Counted from the stretch's first letter, positions 24,159-33,237 are shown. The stretch: DNA of 64,000 nucleotides from Chryseobacterium sp. StRB126 (GCF_000829375.1 NZ_AP014624.1:2542001-2606000), one strand, 5' to 3'. Numbers and translations: made by a program. Notes: generated from the letters alone by a model not told the origin.

Positions 24159-26006
24159 TTAAAGATTGTTTTCAATGGCTCCCATATTTTCTTTGTACAG
24201 CTCAATAGGTTTATTCAACAAAACTGCTATGACAGTTATCTGTTTGTCCAGTCTTTCTTTTGGGATATCAATGTAAATAATTCCCGGTCGGTCACTCCAG
24301 TACAGCTTATTGTAAATAGTATGAGTAAGCATACTGCCATCGCCTACGACTCTTATCCTGGCTATGTTATTTTTTATTCCTTTTAGAGCAATAGGACCGG
24401 TAGGGGTTCCTTCCACAAAAAGATAAAGAGTCTGTTTGTCTTTTGATAAAGCGCTCATTCCTGAGAAATGTCCTTCTGGTAATCCTTTCCCTGTCTCAAA
24501 TAAAGCTTCTGCATGTTTGCTTATCCATTGCAGGGTTTCCATATTTGTTTTAGGAGTTTTCTTAATTTTCATGTCAAGGCCATCATTGGTCAGTCCATTA
24601 TATGTCCCTAAATTATTGCCATAATTCAGAGCATTCGCTATATCATACACTGCTTCCTGAGTGTTTTTAATTTCCAGCATTTCGGTAAGAGGATGTCCCT
24701 TCTTCTTAAGATCTTTAAGAAATATAGGCGGATTCTCAAAAGTAATTTCTGCTACGGTAACATCTTTATCAAATTTTACATTAGAGAAACTCAAAGTAAG
24801 TGTTTTTTCAGCATTATGATCTATGGTAACAACAGCGGATGGATCTCCAACGATTTTTGCTGAAAGAGGTTTTGTTACCAATCCATAGATCTTTGTAAAG
24901 TTTTTGGCTTCATCTAGGTAAAGAAATAAAGATTTTTTAGAGGGTGACAAAGATGATTTCCCTTTGTAATTATCAAAAGGAATTCCGCGGGTTGTTTCAT
25001 AAATGGCATGTTGGTTTTTGGATGTCCAACGTCCAAGGTTTTTAAGAATCTCAATCTGTTCTTCCGGAATGGTGCCGTCTGATTTTGGGCCGATATCAAG
25101 TAAAAGATTTCCACCCATGCTAATCACATCTACCAAAGTTCTTACAATCATATTGGGGGTCTTATAACTTTTGTCATAGGGCTGATACCCCCAGGAATCA
25201 TTCATGGTATAGCAAAGTTCCCAATATGGATTTTGTGGCGGAATTATCGGAATACCCTGTTCTGGAGTATCATAATCTCCATGATTGTTGAGTCTTGAGT
25301 TGATGATGATATTAGGATTGTATTTTTTGAGTAAATCTAAGGTTTGAGAAGATTTCCATTCCTCAGAAGTGTGTTCCCAGTCTCCATCGAACCAAAGAAG
25401 ATCCGGGGAATATTGTGAGGAGAGTTCATTAAGCTGACTTTGATAATAGCTGATAAAATTCTGCCAACGTATCGGTTCATTTTTTATTTCGTAACGTTTT
25501 TTCGTCCGGGTATTGATGTCATAATACGGATGACTCCAATCCGGCAATGAGAAATAAAGTCCTGTTTTTAATCCTGATTTTTGAAGTGCAGAAACAAAAG
25601 GACTTAAAATATCTTTTTTTGCAAGGGAGTTTTGAGGAATGCTTATTGCTTTTTCTGCCTTTGAGTTCCATAGTGAAACTCCGTCATGATGTTTTGTAGT
25701 AATGACAGCGTATTTTGCTCCGGATTCTTTAATGAGATTCACCCATTGCTCCGGCTGGTATTTTGTAGCTGAAAAACCATTCAGCTGTTTCATATAATTT
25801 TCGTGATTAATATAATTATTGAAGAATGACCAGGATTCGGAGATTCCGTTAACAGAGTAGATTCCCCAATGAATAAAAATACCCAGTTTTGCATTTTTAA
25901 ACCACTCCATTTTTTTACTGTTGTCAACTGTTTGAGCCTGTGCATCGATACTATGGGCAGATAATATCAATCCAAGGAAAAAGGCTTTAATCAGACTGTT
26001 CTTCAT
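24159..26006 (-). CDS. Alpha-L-fucosidase, GH29
   Basis: Exported glycoside hydrolase of 615 residues. A signal peptide (to about residue 25, HSIDAQAQ) precedes a GH29 catalytic barrel with KLGIFIHWGIYS, the conserved TTKHHDGVSLW, and the probable nucleophile Asp in LLWFDGDWEH. After the barrel come two similar beta-sandwich modules (about 345-440 and 480-605), compared by eye. It would remove terminal L-fucose from glycans in the periplasm or at the surface. It is not inside a recognisable SusCD polysaccharide locus and is the only carbohydrate-active enzyme I see here. Confidence 0.93.
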   Translation of the reverse strand: MKNSLIKAFFLGLILSAHSIDAQAQTVDNSKKMEWFKNAKLGIFIHWGIYSVNGISESWSFFNNYINHENYMKQLNGFSATKYQPEQWVNLIKESGAKYAVITTKHHDGVSLWNSKAEKAISIPQNSLAKKDILSPFVSALQKSGLKTGLYFSLPDWSHPYYDINTRTKKRYEIKNEPIRWQNFISYYQSQLNELSSQYSPDLLWFDGDWEHTSEEWKSSQTLDLLKKYNPNIIINSRLNNHGDYDTPEQGIPIIPPQNPYWELCYTMNDSWGYQPYDKSYKTPNMIVRTLVDVISMGGNLLLDIGPKSDGTIPEEQIEILKNLGRWTSKNQHAIYETTRGIPFDNYKGKSSLSPSKKSLFLYLDEAKNFTKIYGLVTKPLSAKIVGDPSAVVTIDHNAEKTLTLSFSNVKFDKDVTVAEITFENPPIFLKDLKKKGHPLTEMLEIKNTQEAVYDIANALNYGNNLGTYNGLTNDGLDMKIKKTPKTNMETLQWISKHAEALFETGKGLPEGHFSGMSALSKDKQTLYLFVEGTPTGPIALKGIKNNIARIRVVGDGSMLTHTIYNKLYWSDRPGIIYIDIPKERLDKQITVIAVLLNKPIELYKENMGAIENNL

Positions 26007-26159
26007 GTATAGATTTATTTTACCATTAAATATAAATAAAGAAAATAGTATACTATAAAATAGTTTCTAGTATTTACTCAATAATTGTTATTAAGACGTT
26101 TCTAATTGTTGTATTTTTATAAATGGAACGTTTATTGTAAAATTCTTCTAAAAAGTATT

Positions 26160-26384
26160 ATGAAAATTCCAGCATTATTAATGGCTAGTTTATTAGCGGT
26201 AGGAGTTTCTGCTCAGACGACAAAACCTGCTGCCAAAACAAAAAAGCCTGTGAAGAAAGTTAAAAAAGTAGCTCCGGCTTCAGAAAGTCCAGAAAAACCT
26301 AAACCAACTACACCCAAAGCTGTTGCTAAGAAAGACACTGTTGTGCTTAGTCGTTTCTCTTGTCCGGCTTGTGGGATGGGTTAG
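26160..26384 (+). CDS. Secreted Lys/Pro-rich precursor peptide with CPACGMG tail
   Basis: Small protein of 74 residues: a clear signal peptide (MKIPALLMASLLAVGVSAQ), a Lys/Pro/Ala-rich spacer (TTKPAAKTKKPVKKVKKV and further) and a C-terminal tail SRFSCPACGMG holding the only two cysteines. I chose the ATG at 26160; an in-frame start at 26106 would place 18 extra residues ahead of the signal peptide. The stop is three bases before the start of a DUF692/MNIO enzyme gene, the family that modifies cysteine-containing peptides in RiPP pathways. The tail is therefore a likely core and the rest a leader plus secretion signal. No homologue is known to me by name. Confidence 0.7.
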   Translation: MKIPALLMASLLAVGVSAQTTKPAAKTKKPVKKVKKVAPASESPEKPKPTTPKAVAKKDTVVLSRFSCPACGMG

Positions 26385-26387
26385 AGT

Positions 26388-27485
26388 ATGGGAAAGCCAC
26401 TGTTAGGATTATCCATGATGGCAGAAGCGGAATTTGTTTCTGCGGTTTTGCCTTTATTGCAAAGCAATTCGGTTGAAGTGCTTGAATGGTCATTTGATAC
26501 CTTCTACAATACAGAAGAACCGGATTGGTTGAGTGAGCTGCTTCACTTTTACTCTGAAAATAATCGTTTGATTGGTCATGGGGTTTATTATTCTTTATTT
26601 GATGCCCGCTGGACTGAAAGACAGGAGATTTGGCTAAAAAAATTAAAAGAAGAATTTCGTAAAAGAAACTATAATCATATTACGGAGCATTTCGGTTTTA
26701 TGAATACCGAAAATTTTCATCAGGGTGTACCATTACCGGTTTCCCTGCACTCTAAAACACTAGAGATCGGAAAAGACAGACTTTACAGATTACAGGATGC
26801 TGTACAGGTTCCTGTCGGAATAGAAAATCTTGCCTTCTCATTCTCATTGGATGATGTAATGGAACAGGGAATATTTCTTAATAAACTAACAGAAGATACC
26901 AATGGATTCCTGATTCTTGATCTTCACAATATCTACTGTCAGTCCTGTAATTTCGGAGTTGAAATGCAGGAGATCATCAAATTATATCCCTTGGATAAGG
27001 TGAAGGAAATTCATCTGTCAGGTGGCAGCTGGCAGGAAAGTGTATATGGTAAGAAACTGATACGGAGAGACACGCACGATGATGCAGTTCCTGAAGATAT
27101 TCTGTCTGTATTGCCTTCGGTGTTATCTCAATGTAAGAACCTGGAATATATTATTATTGAAAGGCTCGGTAATACACTTGATGCAGTAGAAAAAAAGGAG
27201 AGTTTTCTGGATGATTTTACACAAATCAAAAAAATAATTGATTCATCAGGTGCTGGAACTCAAAATAAAGATCTCTGGACTAAAAAAGAAATCCGATTTT
27301 CAGAAAATCCTTTGGAAGATATGATTCTTCATGAAGAACAAACATTGTTGACGAAATTGTTGTTTGAGAATGCCGGACCTGCATCAATCAAAAGTCATGA
27401 ATTCCATTATTTTAAAACAAAAAACTGGGATCCGGAGATGATTCTTACCGCTCAGAATATCATTAAAAAATGGAATCCCTACTAA
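26388..27485 (+). CDS. DUF692 multinuclear iron oxidative enzyme (MNIO), RiPP-type
   Basis: TIM-barrel protein of 365 residues of the DUF692/MbnB-TglH family, which uses a two- or three-iron centre to oxidise cysteine side chains or backbones of ribosomal peptides. Candidate metal ligands are in place: His64 (IGHGVYYS), Glu100-His101 (ITEHFGF), Glu146-Asn147 (GIENLAF), Asp178/His180 (LDLHNIYCQ), His209 (EIHLSGG) and Asp228/His230 (RRDTHDD). The catalytic fold normally takes about 280 residues. Here some 80 more follow (from about 285, ending with a helix-rich WDPEMILTAQNIIKKW), which may replace the separate partner protein other systems need. It lies three bases after the precursor gene. Confidence 0.88.
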   Translation: MGKPLLGLSMMAEAEFVSAVLPLLQSNSVEVLEWSFDTFYNTEEPDWLSELLHFYSENNRLIGHGVYYSLFDARWTERQEIWLKKLKEEFRKRNYNHITEHFGFMNTENFHQGVPLPVSLHSKTLEIGKDRLYRLQDAVQVPVGIENLAFSFSLDDVMEQGIFLNKLTEDTNGFLILDLHNIYCQSCNFGVEMQEIIKLYPLDKVKEIHLSGGSWQESVYGKKLIRRDTHDDAVPEDILSVLPSVLSQCKNLEYIIIERLGNTLDAVEKKESFLDDFTQIKKIIDSSGAGTQNKDLWTKKEIRFSENPLEDMILHEEQTLLTKLLFENAGPASIKSHEFHYFKTKNWDPEMILTAQNIIKKWNPY

Positions 27486-27519
27486 ATGGCATCCCTCTAG
27501 TAACCACAAACCCAATTAT

Positions 27520-28011
27520 ATGAAAATGACAACTGTATTATTAATCATCACAGCTGTACTTACAGCGCTTATAGCCGGACTTTTTTATGCCTATTCGTGT
27601 TCTGTAGTTCTAGGGCTTGGAAAATTGTCTGATGCTGAATATCTGAAGGCTATGCAGAATATTAACCGTGAAATTCTGAACCCTGTCTTTTTTATGAGCT
27701 TTATGGGAACGGCTATACTTCTTCCTGTATCTACTTTCTTCTTACGGGGAGAACAACCGGTCTTTATTTTTCTTTTATTGGCTACATTAGCTTATCTGAT
27801 AGGTGTTTTCGGGGTTACAGTGGTTGGAAATGTTCCAATGAATGACCAGCTTGATGGATTTGATATTTCAGGCTCTACAGTTGAAGCTATTAAACAAATG
27901 CGTGATAGTTTTGAAAACAGATGGAATTTTCTGAACAATATAAGAACTGCTTTTTCGGTAATCAGTATAACACTAGCGGTTTGTGCCTGTATCTGGCATA
28001 AGGACTTATAG
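27520..28011 (+). CDS. DUF1772 (anthrone oxygenase-like) membrane protein
   Basis: Integral membrane protein of 163 residues with four hydrophobic helices, starting at MKMTTVLLIITAVLTAL. The DUF1772 pattern is visible, including the conserved GNVPMND near residue 107 and the FENRWNFLNNIRT segment before the last helix. Relatives are annotated as anthrone oxygenase-like, but most have no known reaction. It begins 34 bases after the MNIO gene on the same strand and is probably cotranscribed, so it may support or process the peptide product. It could also be an unrelated passenger. Confidence 0.8.
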   Translation: MKMTTVLLIITAVLTALIAGLFYAYSCSVVLGLGKLSDAEYLKAMQNINREILNPVFFMSFMGTAILLPVSTFFLRGEQPVFIFLLLATLAYLIGVFGVTVVGNVPMNDQLDGFDISGSTVEAIKQMRDSFENRWNFLNNIRTAFSVISITLAVCACIWHKDL

Positions 28012-28109
28012 ATAAATTTTTTACTATAGGTGGAAATACTCAGATTAAAATTCCGTATTTCTACGGATTGACTGTAATTAATTTTATACAGATCTTTGTA
28101 TTGTTAGTA

Positions 28110-28207
28110 AGAAGGAATTTAAACATTACAGAATTTTGAAAAAAAATTAATAACCAAGGCGACTCAAATTCAAATTGAAAAAGGCAGCTCGAATAGAGCT
28201 GCCTTTT
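28110..28207 (+). ncRNA. Candidate small RNA ending at a strong terminator
   Basis: Upstream, TTG (about 28067) is followed after 20 bases by GATCTTTG, one base from the promoter consensus. The presumed RNA contains TTAATAACCAAGGCGACTC and AAATT, related to a string at 23485-23509, and ends in the hairpin at 28178-28207. No ORF of note is present. It could also be only the 3' region of the DUF1772 transcript. Confidence 0.3.
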
Positions 28208-28209
28208 GT
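28178..28209 (+). terminator. Intrinsic terminator between DUF1772 and rpe genes
   Basis: Perfect stem AAAAGGCAGCTC (28179-28190) / GAGCTGCCTTTT (28196-28207) with a five-base loop. It is symmetrical enough to serve the converging rpe gene as well. Confidence 0.88.
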
Positions 28210-28229
28210 GTATTTAAACTGATATCTTT

Positions 28230-28880
28230 TTAGATTTTTAAAAGTTCAATGGTTCTTTCCGGGCTTTCCGCAGAGAATACTGCGTTTCCGGCAACCAAAA
28301 CATCTGCTCCTGCTTCGAAAAGTTTAGAAGCATTATCAAGGTTTACTCCCCCGTCTATCTCAATAAGAGCAGTAGAGTTGTTGCTTAAGATAAGGTCTTT
28401 TGTTTCAGCAATCTTTTTATACGTGTTTTCAATGAATTTCTGTCCTCCAAATCCTGGATTTACACTCATTAATAATACAAGATCCACATCTGCAATAATG
28501 TCTTCAAGCATTAAAACAGGAGTAGACGGATTCAAAACAACACCTGCTTTTGCTCCTTTACTCTGAATATGGTGAATGGTTCTGTGAAGGTGAGTACATG
28601 CTTCATAGTGTACAGAAATAAGGTCAGCGCCATGGTTGATGAATTCATCAACATATTTTTCAGGCTCCACAATCATTAAGTGAACATCCACGAATTTTTT
28701 AGCATGCTGCTGAACGGTTTTCATTACCGGAAAACCAAATGAAATGTTAGGGACAAATCTCCCGTCCATTACATCAATGTGGAACCAATCTGCCTGAGAT
28801 CTGTTCAGCATTTCAATATCTCTTTGCAGATTCCCAAAGTCTGCAGATAAAAGGGATGGAGCAATAAGCTTCGTTTTCAT
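28230..28880 (-). CDS. rpe: Ribulose-phosphate 3-epimerase
   Basis: Enzyme of 216 residues that interconverts ribulose-5-phosphate and xylulose-5-phosphate in the pentose phosphate pathway. Signature words are present: APSLLSADFGNL at the start, the metal-site HIDVMDGRFVPN, and MSVNPGFGGQKFI and EIDGGVN in the second half. Length is normal for the family. Next upstream on the same strand is an M42 peptidase gene, separated by a palindromic repeat (28902-28989). Confidence 0.96.
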   Translation of the reverse strand: MKTKLIAPSLLSADFGNLQRDIEMLNRSQADWFHIDVMDGRFVPNISFGFPVMKTVQQHAKKFVDVHLMIVEPEKYVDEFINHGADLISVHYEACTHLHRTIHHIQSKGAKAGVVLNPSTPVLMLEDIIADVDLVLLMSVNPGFGGQKFIENTYKKIAETKDLILSNNSTALIEIDGGVNLDNASKLFEAGADVLVAGNAVFSAESPERTIELLKI

Positions 28881-28901
28881 TTTTACTTTTTATACTTTTA
28901 C

Positions 28902-28989
28902 TTAGATTTCAGATATTAGACATCAGATATCAGATTTAGAGTACTGTTGTTATAGTCTAGTGTCTGATATCTGTTATCTAGTGTCTTTA
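28902..28989. repeat. AGATATCAGA palindromic element
   Basis: The left arm (28902-28939; words ATTAGACATCAGATATCAGA) and right arm (28953-28989; words GTGTCTGATATCTGTTATCT) are approximate inverted repeats filling almost the whole gap between the rpe start and the M42 peptidase stop. Confidence 0.6.
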
Positions 28990-30060
28990 ATGATACTTCA
29001 GTTTCATTTCCGGTTTAATCTTCAGAACAGTTTCGTAGATCAATTTAATGACATTGGCTACGTCTTCTTTAGATACCATTTCTACTGTTGTATGCATATA
29101 GCGCAAAGGTAAGGAAATTAAAGCACTTGGTACACCACCGTTAGAGTGAGCGAAAGCATCAGTATCTGTTCCTGTAGCTCTGCTTGCTGCTGCTCTCTGA
29201 TAAGGAATTTTCTTTGTTTTTGCAGTGTCGATAATCAATTCTCGGATGGTATGGTGAACACTTGGAGCAAAGAATACTACTGGCCCGGCACCACATTTTT
29301 GGTCTCCTTCTTTTTTCTTTTCGATCATTGGAGTAGTGGTATCATGGGTTACATCAGTTACAATGGCAATATTGGGTTTGATGGTATCGGCAATCATATC
29401 TGCTCCGTATAAACCAACTTCTTCCTGTACTGAATTGGTGATGTAAAGACCAAACGGAATGGATTTTTTATTTTCCTTTAAAAGTCTTGCTACTTCAGCA
29501 ATCATAAAACCTCCGATTCTGTTGTCAAGAGCTCTGCAGACAAAGTATCTGTCATTCATTTCGAAGAACTCATCAGGATAAGTAATCATACATCCAACAA
29601 AGATTCCCATGTCTTCTACTTCTTGTTTGGTAGTAGCTCCACAGTCGATGAAGATATTTTCGATTTTTGGAGTAGGCTCATTTTGATTGGATCTTGTATG
29701 GATTGCCGGCCATCCGAATACCCCTTTTATAATTCCGTTTTCTCCGTGAATATGTACTATTTTCGATGGAGCAATAGTCTGGTCTGACCCTCCGTTTCTG
29801 ATTACATAAATCAATCCATCATCCGTAATATAGTTTACATACCACGAGATTTCATCTGCATGCGCTTCAATCACTACTTTAAATTCTGCTTCAGGATTGA
29901 TGATGCCGTAGCATGTTCCGTAATGATCCACTTCAATCTTGTCTACATAGGGTCTGATATAGTCCATCCAAACCTCTTGTCCTTTGTGTTCGTATCCAGT
30001 TGGAGATGAAGTGTTTAAATATTTCTCTAAAAATTTTAAAGATTTCTTTTCAAATTTCAT
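28987..30060 (-). CDS. M42-family aminopeptidase
   Basis: Metallopeptidase of 357 residues of the glutamyl/leucyl aminopeptidase (M42) group, dodecameric cytoplasmic enzymes that trim peptides. Metal-site segments are recognisable: VIEAHADEISWYV, the bridging Asp in ALDNRIGG, the catalytic Glu pair in SVQEEVGLYGA, the Asp in IVTDVTHD and the last His in RYMHTTVEMVS. No signal peptide is present. It may also have deblocking activity, as noted for some relatives. Cotranscription with rpe is uncertain because a repeat separates them. Confidence 0.93.
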   Translation of the reverse strand: MKFEKKSLKFLEKYLNTSSPTGYEHKGQEVWMDYIRPYVDKIEVDHYGTCYGIINPEAEFKVVIEAHADEISWYVNYITDDGLIYVIRNGGSDQTIAPSKIVHIHGENGIIKGVFGWPAIHTRSNQNEPTPKIENIFIDCGATTKQEVEDMGIFVGCMITYPDEFFEMNDRYFVCRALDNRIGGFMIAEVARLLKENKKSIPFGLYITNSVQEEVGLYGADMIADTIKPNIAIVTDVTHDTTTPMIEKKKEGDQKCGAGPVVFFAPSVHHTIRELIIDTAKTKKIPYQRAAASRATGTDTDAFAHSNGGVPSALISLPLRYMHTTVEMVSKEDVANVIKLIYETVLKIKPEMKLKYH

Positions 30061-30111
30061 AAAAAGGAATGATTTTTGCGTTTAATTTTTGTTCTTATAA
30101 GTGTAAAAATA

Positions 30112-30816
30112 ATGAATTTTAGTAAGATTATCTGTCTTTTTATGTTCTTTTTTGGAGTCAGCGTTTTTGGACAGAAAGATACTGTGGTAGCCAAACCATT
30201 GAATCAATACCCTGCTGAATCTTTGAAGGTAGATGAATTTGGTAATAAGTATTATTACGACGAACAGCAGAAAGTTAAGATCTATGAAGTTAACGGAGAG
30301 CCTGTAGTAGTAATGGATGAATTGGTTTTAGTGAATAAACCGAGGTTTAATAACCAGTTGGATAAAAATTACTATTATTTCTTAAATAAGAAGTTATACA
30401 GGGTGTATCCGTTATTTGTAACTGCGTTGCAACAGTACAGAGACATCCAGCTAGATATGAATGATCTGGATAATAAAGCCAAAAGAAAGTTTGTAAGAGA
30501 AAGGCAGAATATGCTTGCCGATCAATATGAAAAGCAATTGAGAGATCTTACCACTACTGAAGGGCAGGTTTTTGCAAAACTGATGAACAGAGCAACCGGT
30601 AAAAATGTATATGAGATCATTAAAGAGCTAAGAGGTGGATTTAGCGCCTTCTGGTGGAATCTGAAAGGGAAGATGGCTGATATTGATTTGAAAGAACGAT
30701 ATGATCCCCATAAAAACAGGACAGATGAATTTGTGGAATCTCTACTACAGTCTAACTGGAATTCAGGGTATTTGAAACCTTATCCGGGAGCTAGCGATTT
30801 TAAAGTAAAGAAATAA
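30112..30816 (+). CDS. Exported DUF4294 protein
   Basis: Protein of 234 residues. The ATG at 30112 gives a clean signal peptide (MNFSKIICLFMFFFGVSVFG); an upstream in-frame start at 30076 adds a second hydrophobic stretch and is less likely. The mature part has a short beta-rich region (DEFGNKYYYDEQQKVKIYEV) and then a long helical portion rich in charged residues (KAKRKFVRERQNMLADQYEKQ) typical of DUF4294, a periplasmic Bacteroidota family without known function. Transcribed divergently from the M42 peptidase, it ends at a terminator shared with the NUDIX gene. Confidence 0.82.
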   Translation: MNFSKIICLFMFFFGVSVFGQKDTVVAKPLNQYPAESLKVDEFGNKYYYDEQQKVKIYEVNGEPVVVMDELVLVNKPRFNNQLDKNYYYFLNKKLYRVYPLFVTALQQYRDIQLDMNDLDNKAKRKFVRERQNMLADQYEKQLRDLTTTEGQVFAKLMNRATGKNVYEIIKELRGGFSAFWWNLKGKMADIDLKERYDPHKNRTDEFVESLLQSNWNSGYLKPYPGASDFKVKK

Positions 30817-30822
30817 TAAAAT

Positions 30823-30856
30823 AAATTCCTGTAAGTGAGCTTACAGGAATTTTTCT
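30823..30856 (+). terminator. Bidirectional terminator between DUF4294 and NUDIX genes
   Basis: Perfect 13-bp stem AAATTCCTGTAAG (30823-30835) / CTTACAGGAATTT (30840-30852), then TTCTTTT. The right arm includes the stop codon of the NUDIX gene. Confidence 0.88.
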
Positions 30857-31257
30857 TTTAATTTATCGAATACGATTTTGTCTATAGGAAGTGGAAAAGG
30901 ATTATCCAGTCTGTTAATATCTATCCATTCTGTTTTTTCAATACATGGATCCAAAATAAGGAACTCTTTCTCATCAACAATATTTACGATATAATATATA
31001 GTAAGAAGTTGTTCATTTTCTTTGAAACGGGAAACCAGAAAGTTTTCCTGTGTGTAGAAGTGCTCTATGATATCTACTTTTACATTCAGCTCTTCATCAA
31101 ATTCACGATGCAGGCATTCCAATGTTCCTTCACCATACTCCAATCCACCACCTGGAAATTTCATTAAAGGTTCGCCGGCATATTCCTCAAATAACGTGAG
31201 TACTTTCTTATCTTTTACTGCACAGCCATACACTCTAATGTTGATCTTGTCTATCAT
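30841..31257 (-). CDS. NUDIX hydrolase
   Basis: Protein of 138 residues with a Nudix box (GGGLEYGEGTLECLHREFDEEL, about residues 36-57), matching the GX5EX7REUXEEXGU pattern except for Asn in place of the last Gly. Such enzymes hydrolyse nucleoside diphosphates linked to another group; the substrate cannot be told. The ending (ILDPCIEKTEWIDINRLDN) is the usual domain end. No partner gene is adjacent in an operon. Confidence 0.9.
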   Translation of the reverse strand: MIDKINIRVYGCAVKDKKVLTLFEEYAGEPLMKFPGGGLEYGEGTLECLHREFDEELNVKVDIIEHFYTQENFLVSRFKENEQLLTIYYIVNIVDEKEFLILDPCIEKTEWIDINRLDNPFPLPIDKIVFDKLKEKFL

Positions 31258-31357
31258 ATATATAATGTATAATATTTTGTATAGCTAAGGTAATAAATTT
31301 TTGTGAGGCGTATGGGGATACAAGGCCGAAAAAAAATGTTTGGTTGTTTTTACTCTG

Positions 31358-32032
31358 TTATAGCTTAACAGCATTAATCATTTCTCTTTTACCAGGAGGT
31401 CCTTGTTTTTTCTCTACCTGAAAGTTGAGCTCCTGAAGAATTCTTCTTACGCTCCCTTTGGAGGAGTAGGTTGTTAATAATCCGTTAATGGCCATTTTGT
31501 CAGCTACCAATTCAAATAGTGGTTTTTCCCAGAGATCCGGCTGTACTCTTGCTCCGAAACAATCGAAATAGACAAGGTTGATTTCAGGCAGATTAATGTT
31601 CTTCAAGTCAAAAAAGTCACATTCTATCTTTTTAAGGTTGAATCCACTAATGATTTCAACTGATTTTTCCCACTCTGCCAGATGAATTTTCTGATAAATA
31701 TTTTTGAATTCAGGGTTATCAAAATGTTCAAAGTAGGCTAAATCCTTAACTTCTGATTCATTTATGGGATATTTTTCCAGCGAAAAATAATTGATGACAT
31801 GATTTTTGTCAGTTTTTAAATATTCATTAATTGTTACTAAAACATTCAAACCTGTTCCAAAACCTAGTTCTAAAATATTAATTTCGCAATTATTAATTAG
31901 ATTTAGTCCATTTTTGATAAACACGTGTTCTGCTTCCTGAAGAGCCCCGTGATGAGAATGGTAGTTTTCGTTTAAGTTACTGATAAACAATGTTTTGCTT
32001 CCGTCGTTTGTGGTCTTAATCTCTCTTTTCAA
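31358..32032 (-). CDS. mnmD: tRNA 5-methylaminomethyl-2-thiouridine methyltransferase
   Basis: Protein of 224 residues corresponding to the methyltransferase half of E. coli MnmC, found alone as MnmD in many bacteria. It performs the last methylation of mnm5(s2)U34 in the tRNA wobble position using S-adenosylmethionine. Motif I is ILELGFGTGLNVLV; the catalytic region INLVYFDCFGARVQPDLW and the end GPPGKREMINA agree with the family. Stand-alone gene with ilvE diverging upstream. Confidence 0.92.
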   Translation of the reverse strand: MKREIKTTNDGSKTLFISNLNENYHSHHGALQEAEHVFIKNGLNLINNCEINILELGFGTGLNVLVTINEYLKTDKNHVINYFSLEKYPINESEVKDLAYFEHFDNPEFKNIYQKIHLAEWEKSVEIISGFNLKKIECDFFDLKNINLPEINLVYFDCFGARVQPDLWEKPLFELVADKMAINGLLTTYSSKGSVRRILQELNFQVEKKQGPPGKREMINAVKL

Positions 32033-32084
32033 GCTATTTTTTTGTCAAATTTACTCTAAAATTTTTATATTTAGAAAATTATGT

Positions 32085-32092
32085 TAAATTTG
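32085..32092 (+). promoter_or_regulatory. -7 promoter element of ilvE
   Basis: TAAATTTG matches TAnnTTTG and lies 25 bases before the ilvE start codon. No exact TTG is present at -33. Confidence 0.45.
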
Positions 32093-32117
32093 TAGAACAT
32101 CGTAAAAATTTTAAAAA

Positions 32118-33188
32118 ATGATAATTCAAAAAACTGAAAACTCCAGAATTTCTACATTTGACCCTAACAATTTTTCATTTGGTGGAACCTTCATAGATCA
32201 TATGATTATATGTGAGTACGAAAACGGAAAATGGGGGGATGTGAAATTAGTTCCTTACGGTCCAATACCATTTACACCTGCTATGATGGGAGTAAACTAT
32301 GGACAAGCTTGTTTTGAAGGTATGAAAGCCTATAAAGACAAAGATGGGCAGGTTTTCCTTTTCAGGCCTGAAAAGAATTTTGAACGTATCAACAAGTCTG
32401 CAAAGCGTCTTGCAATGCCGGAGGTAACTAAAGAAATGTTTTTAGACGGATTAAAAGCATTAGTAGATATCGACAGAGACTGGATCCCTCAAGGAGAAGG
32501 AATGTCTTTATATATCAGACCATTGATTTTCGCAACAGAAGAAGCTTTAAAAGCAAGAGTTTCTGAAAAATATATGTTTGCTATTGTAGCAACACCAGCA
32601 AAGAGCTATTATTCAGAGCCTGTATCTGTAAAAATCTCAGACCATTATTCAAGAGCAGCAAACGGAGGAGTAGGTTCAGCTAAAGCAGCTGGTAATTATG
32701 CAGCTTCTTTCTACCCAACTCAATTAGCTATTGAAGAAGGGTATGAGCAAATCATCTGGACTGATGATGCAACTCATGAGTATTTTGAAGAAAGTGGTAC
32801 TATGAACGTATTTGTAAGAATTAATGATACAATCTATACACCACCAACATCTGAAAAAATCCTTGACGGAGTGACAAGAGACAGCTTCCTTCAGTTGGCT
32901 AAGAAAAGAGGAATTGAAGTAAAAGTTGAACCAATTGCTGTAAAAACAGTCATTGAAGCTTTGAAAAATGGAGAACTTAAAGAAGTATGGGGAGTAGGTA
33001 CTGCAGTAGTAACGACTCAGTTCCAGGCTTTAGGATATCAAGGAGAGAAATTAACACTTCCAAGATTATCAGACGAAGAAAGCTATGCTGCAATCCTTAA
33101 GAAAGATTTAGTAGATCTTCAAACCAACCTTTCTGAAGATCCATTCGGATGGAGAGTGGTTGTAGATCATGTACTTGAAACAGCTTAA
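32118..33188 (+). CDS. ilvE: Branched-chain amino acid aminotransferase
   Basis: PLP fold-type IV transaminase of 356 residues that makes valine, leucine and isoleucine from their keto acids with glutamate. The PLP lysine is in GGVGSAKAAGNYAAS (about residue 192); other family words are GQACFEGMKAYK, YIRPLIFATE and FEESGTMNVF. Length is that of the long (class II) form. It is monocistronic with its own promoter element and terminator. Confidence 0.95.
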   Translation: MIIQKTENSRISTFDPNNFSFGGTFIDHMIICEYENGKWGDVKLVPYGPIPFTPAMMGVNYGQACFEGMKAYKDKDGQVFLFRPEKNFERINKSAKRLAMPEVTKEMFLDGLKALVDIDRDWIPQGEGMSLYIRPLIFATEEALKARVSEKYMFAIVATPAKSYYSEPVSVKISDHYSRAANGGVGSAKAAGNYAASFYPTQLAIEEGYEQIIWTDDATHEYFEESGTMNVFVRINDTIYTPPTSEKILDGVTRDSFLQLAKKRGIEVKVEPIAVKTVIEALKNGELKEVWGVGTAVVTTQFQALGYQGEKLTLPRLSDEESYAAILKKDLVDLQTNLSEDPFGWRVVVDHVLETA

Positions 33189-33210
33189 TAGTATTTAAAT
33201 ACATTATAAT

Positions 33211-33237
33211 AAGCCGGGAGTTTTTCCCGGTTTTTTT
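33211..33237 (+). terminator. Intrinsic terminator after ilvE
   Basis: Stem CCGGGA (33214-33219) / TCCCGG (33225-33230), then seven T residues. Confidence 0.85.
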
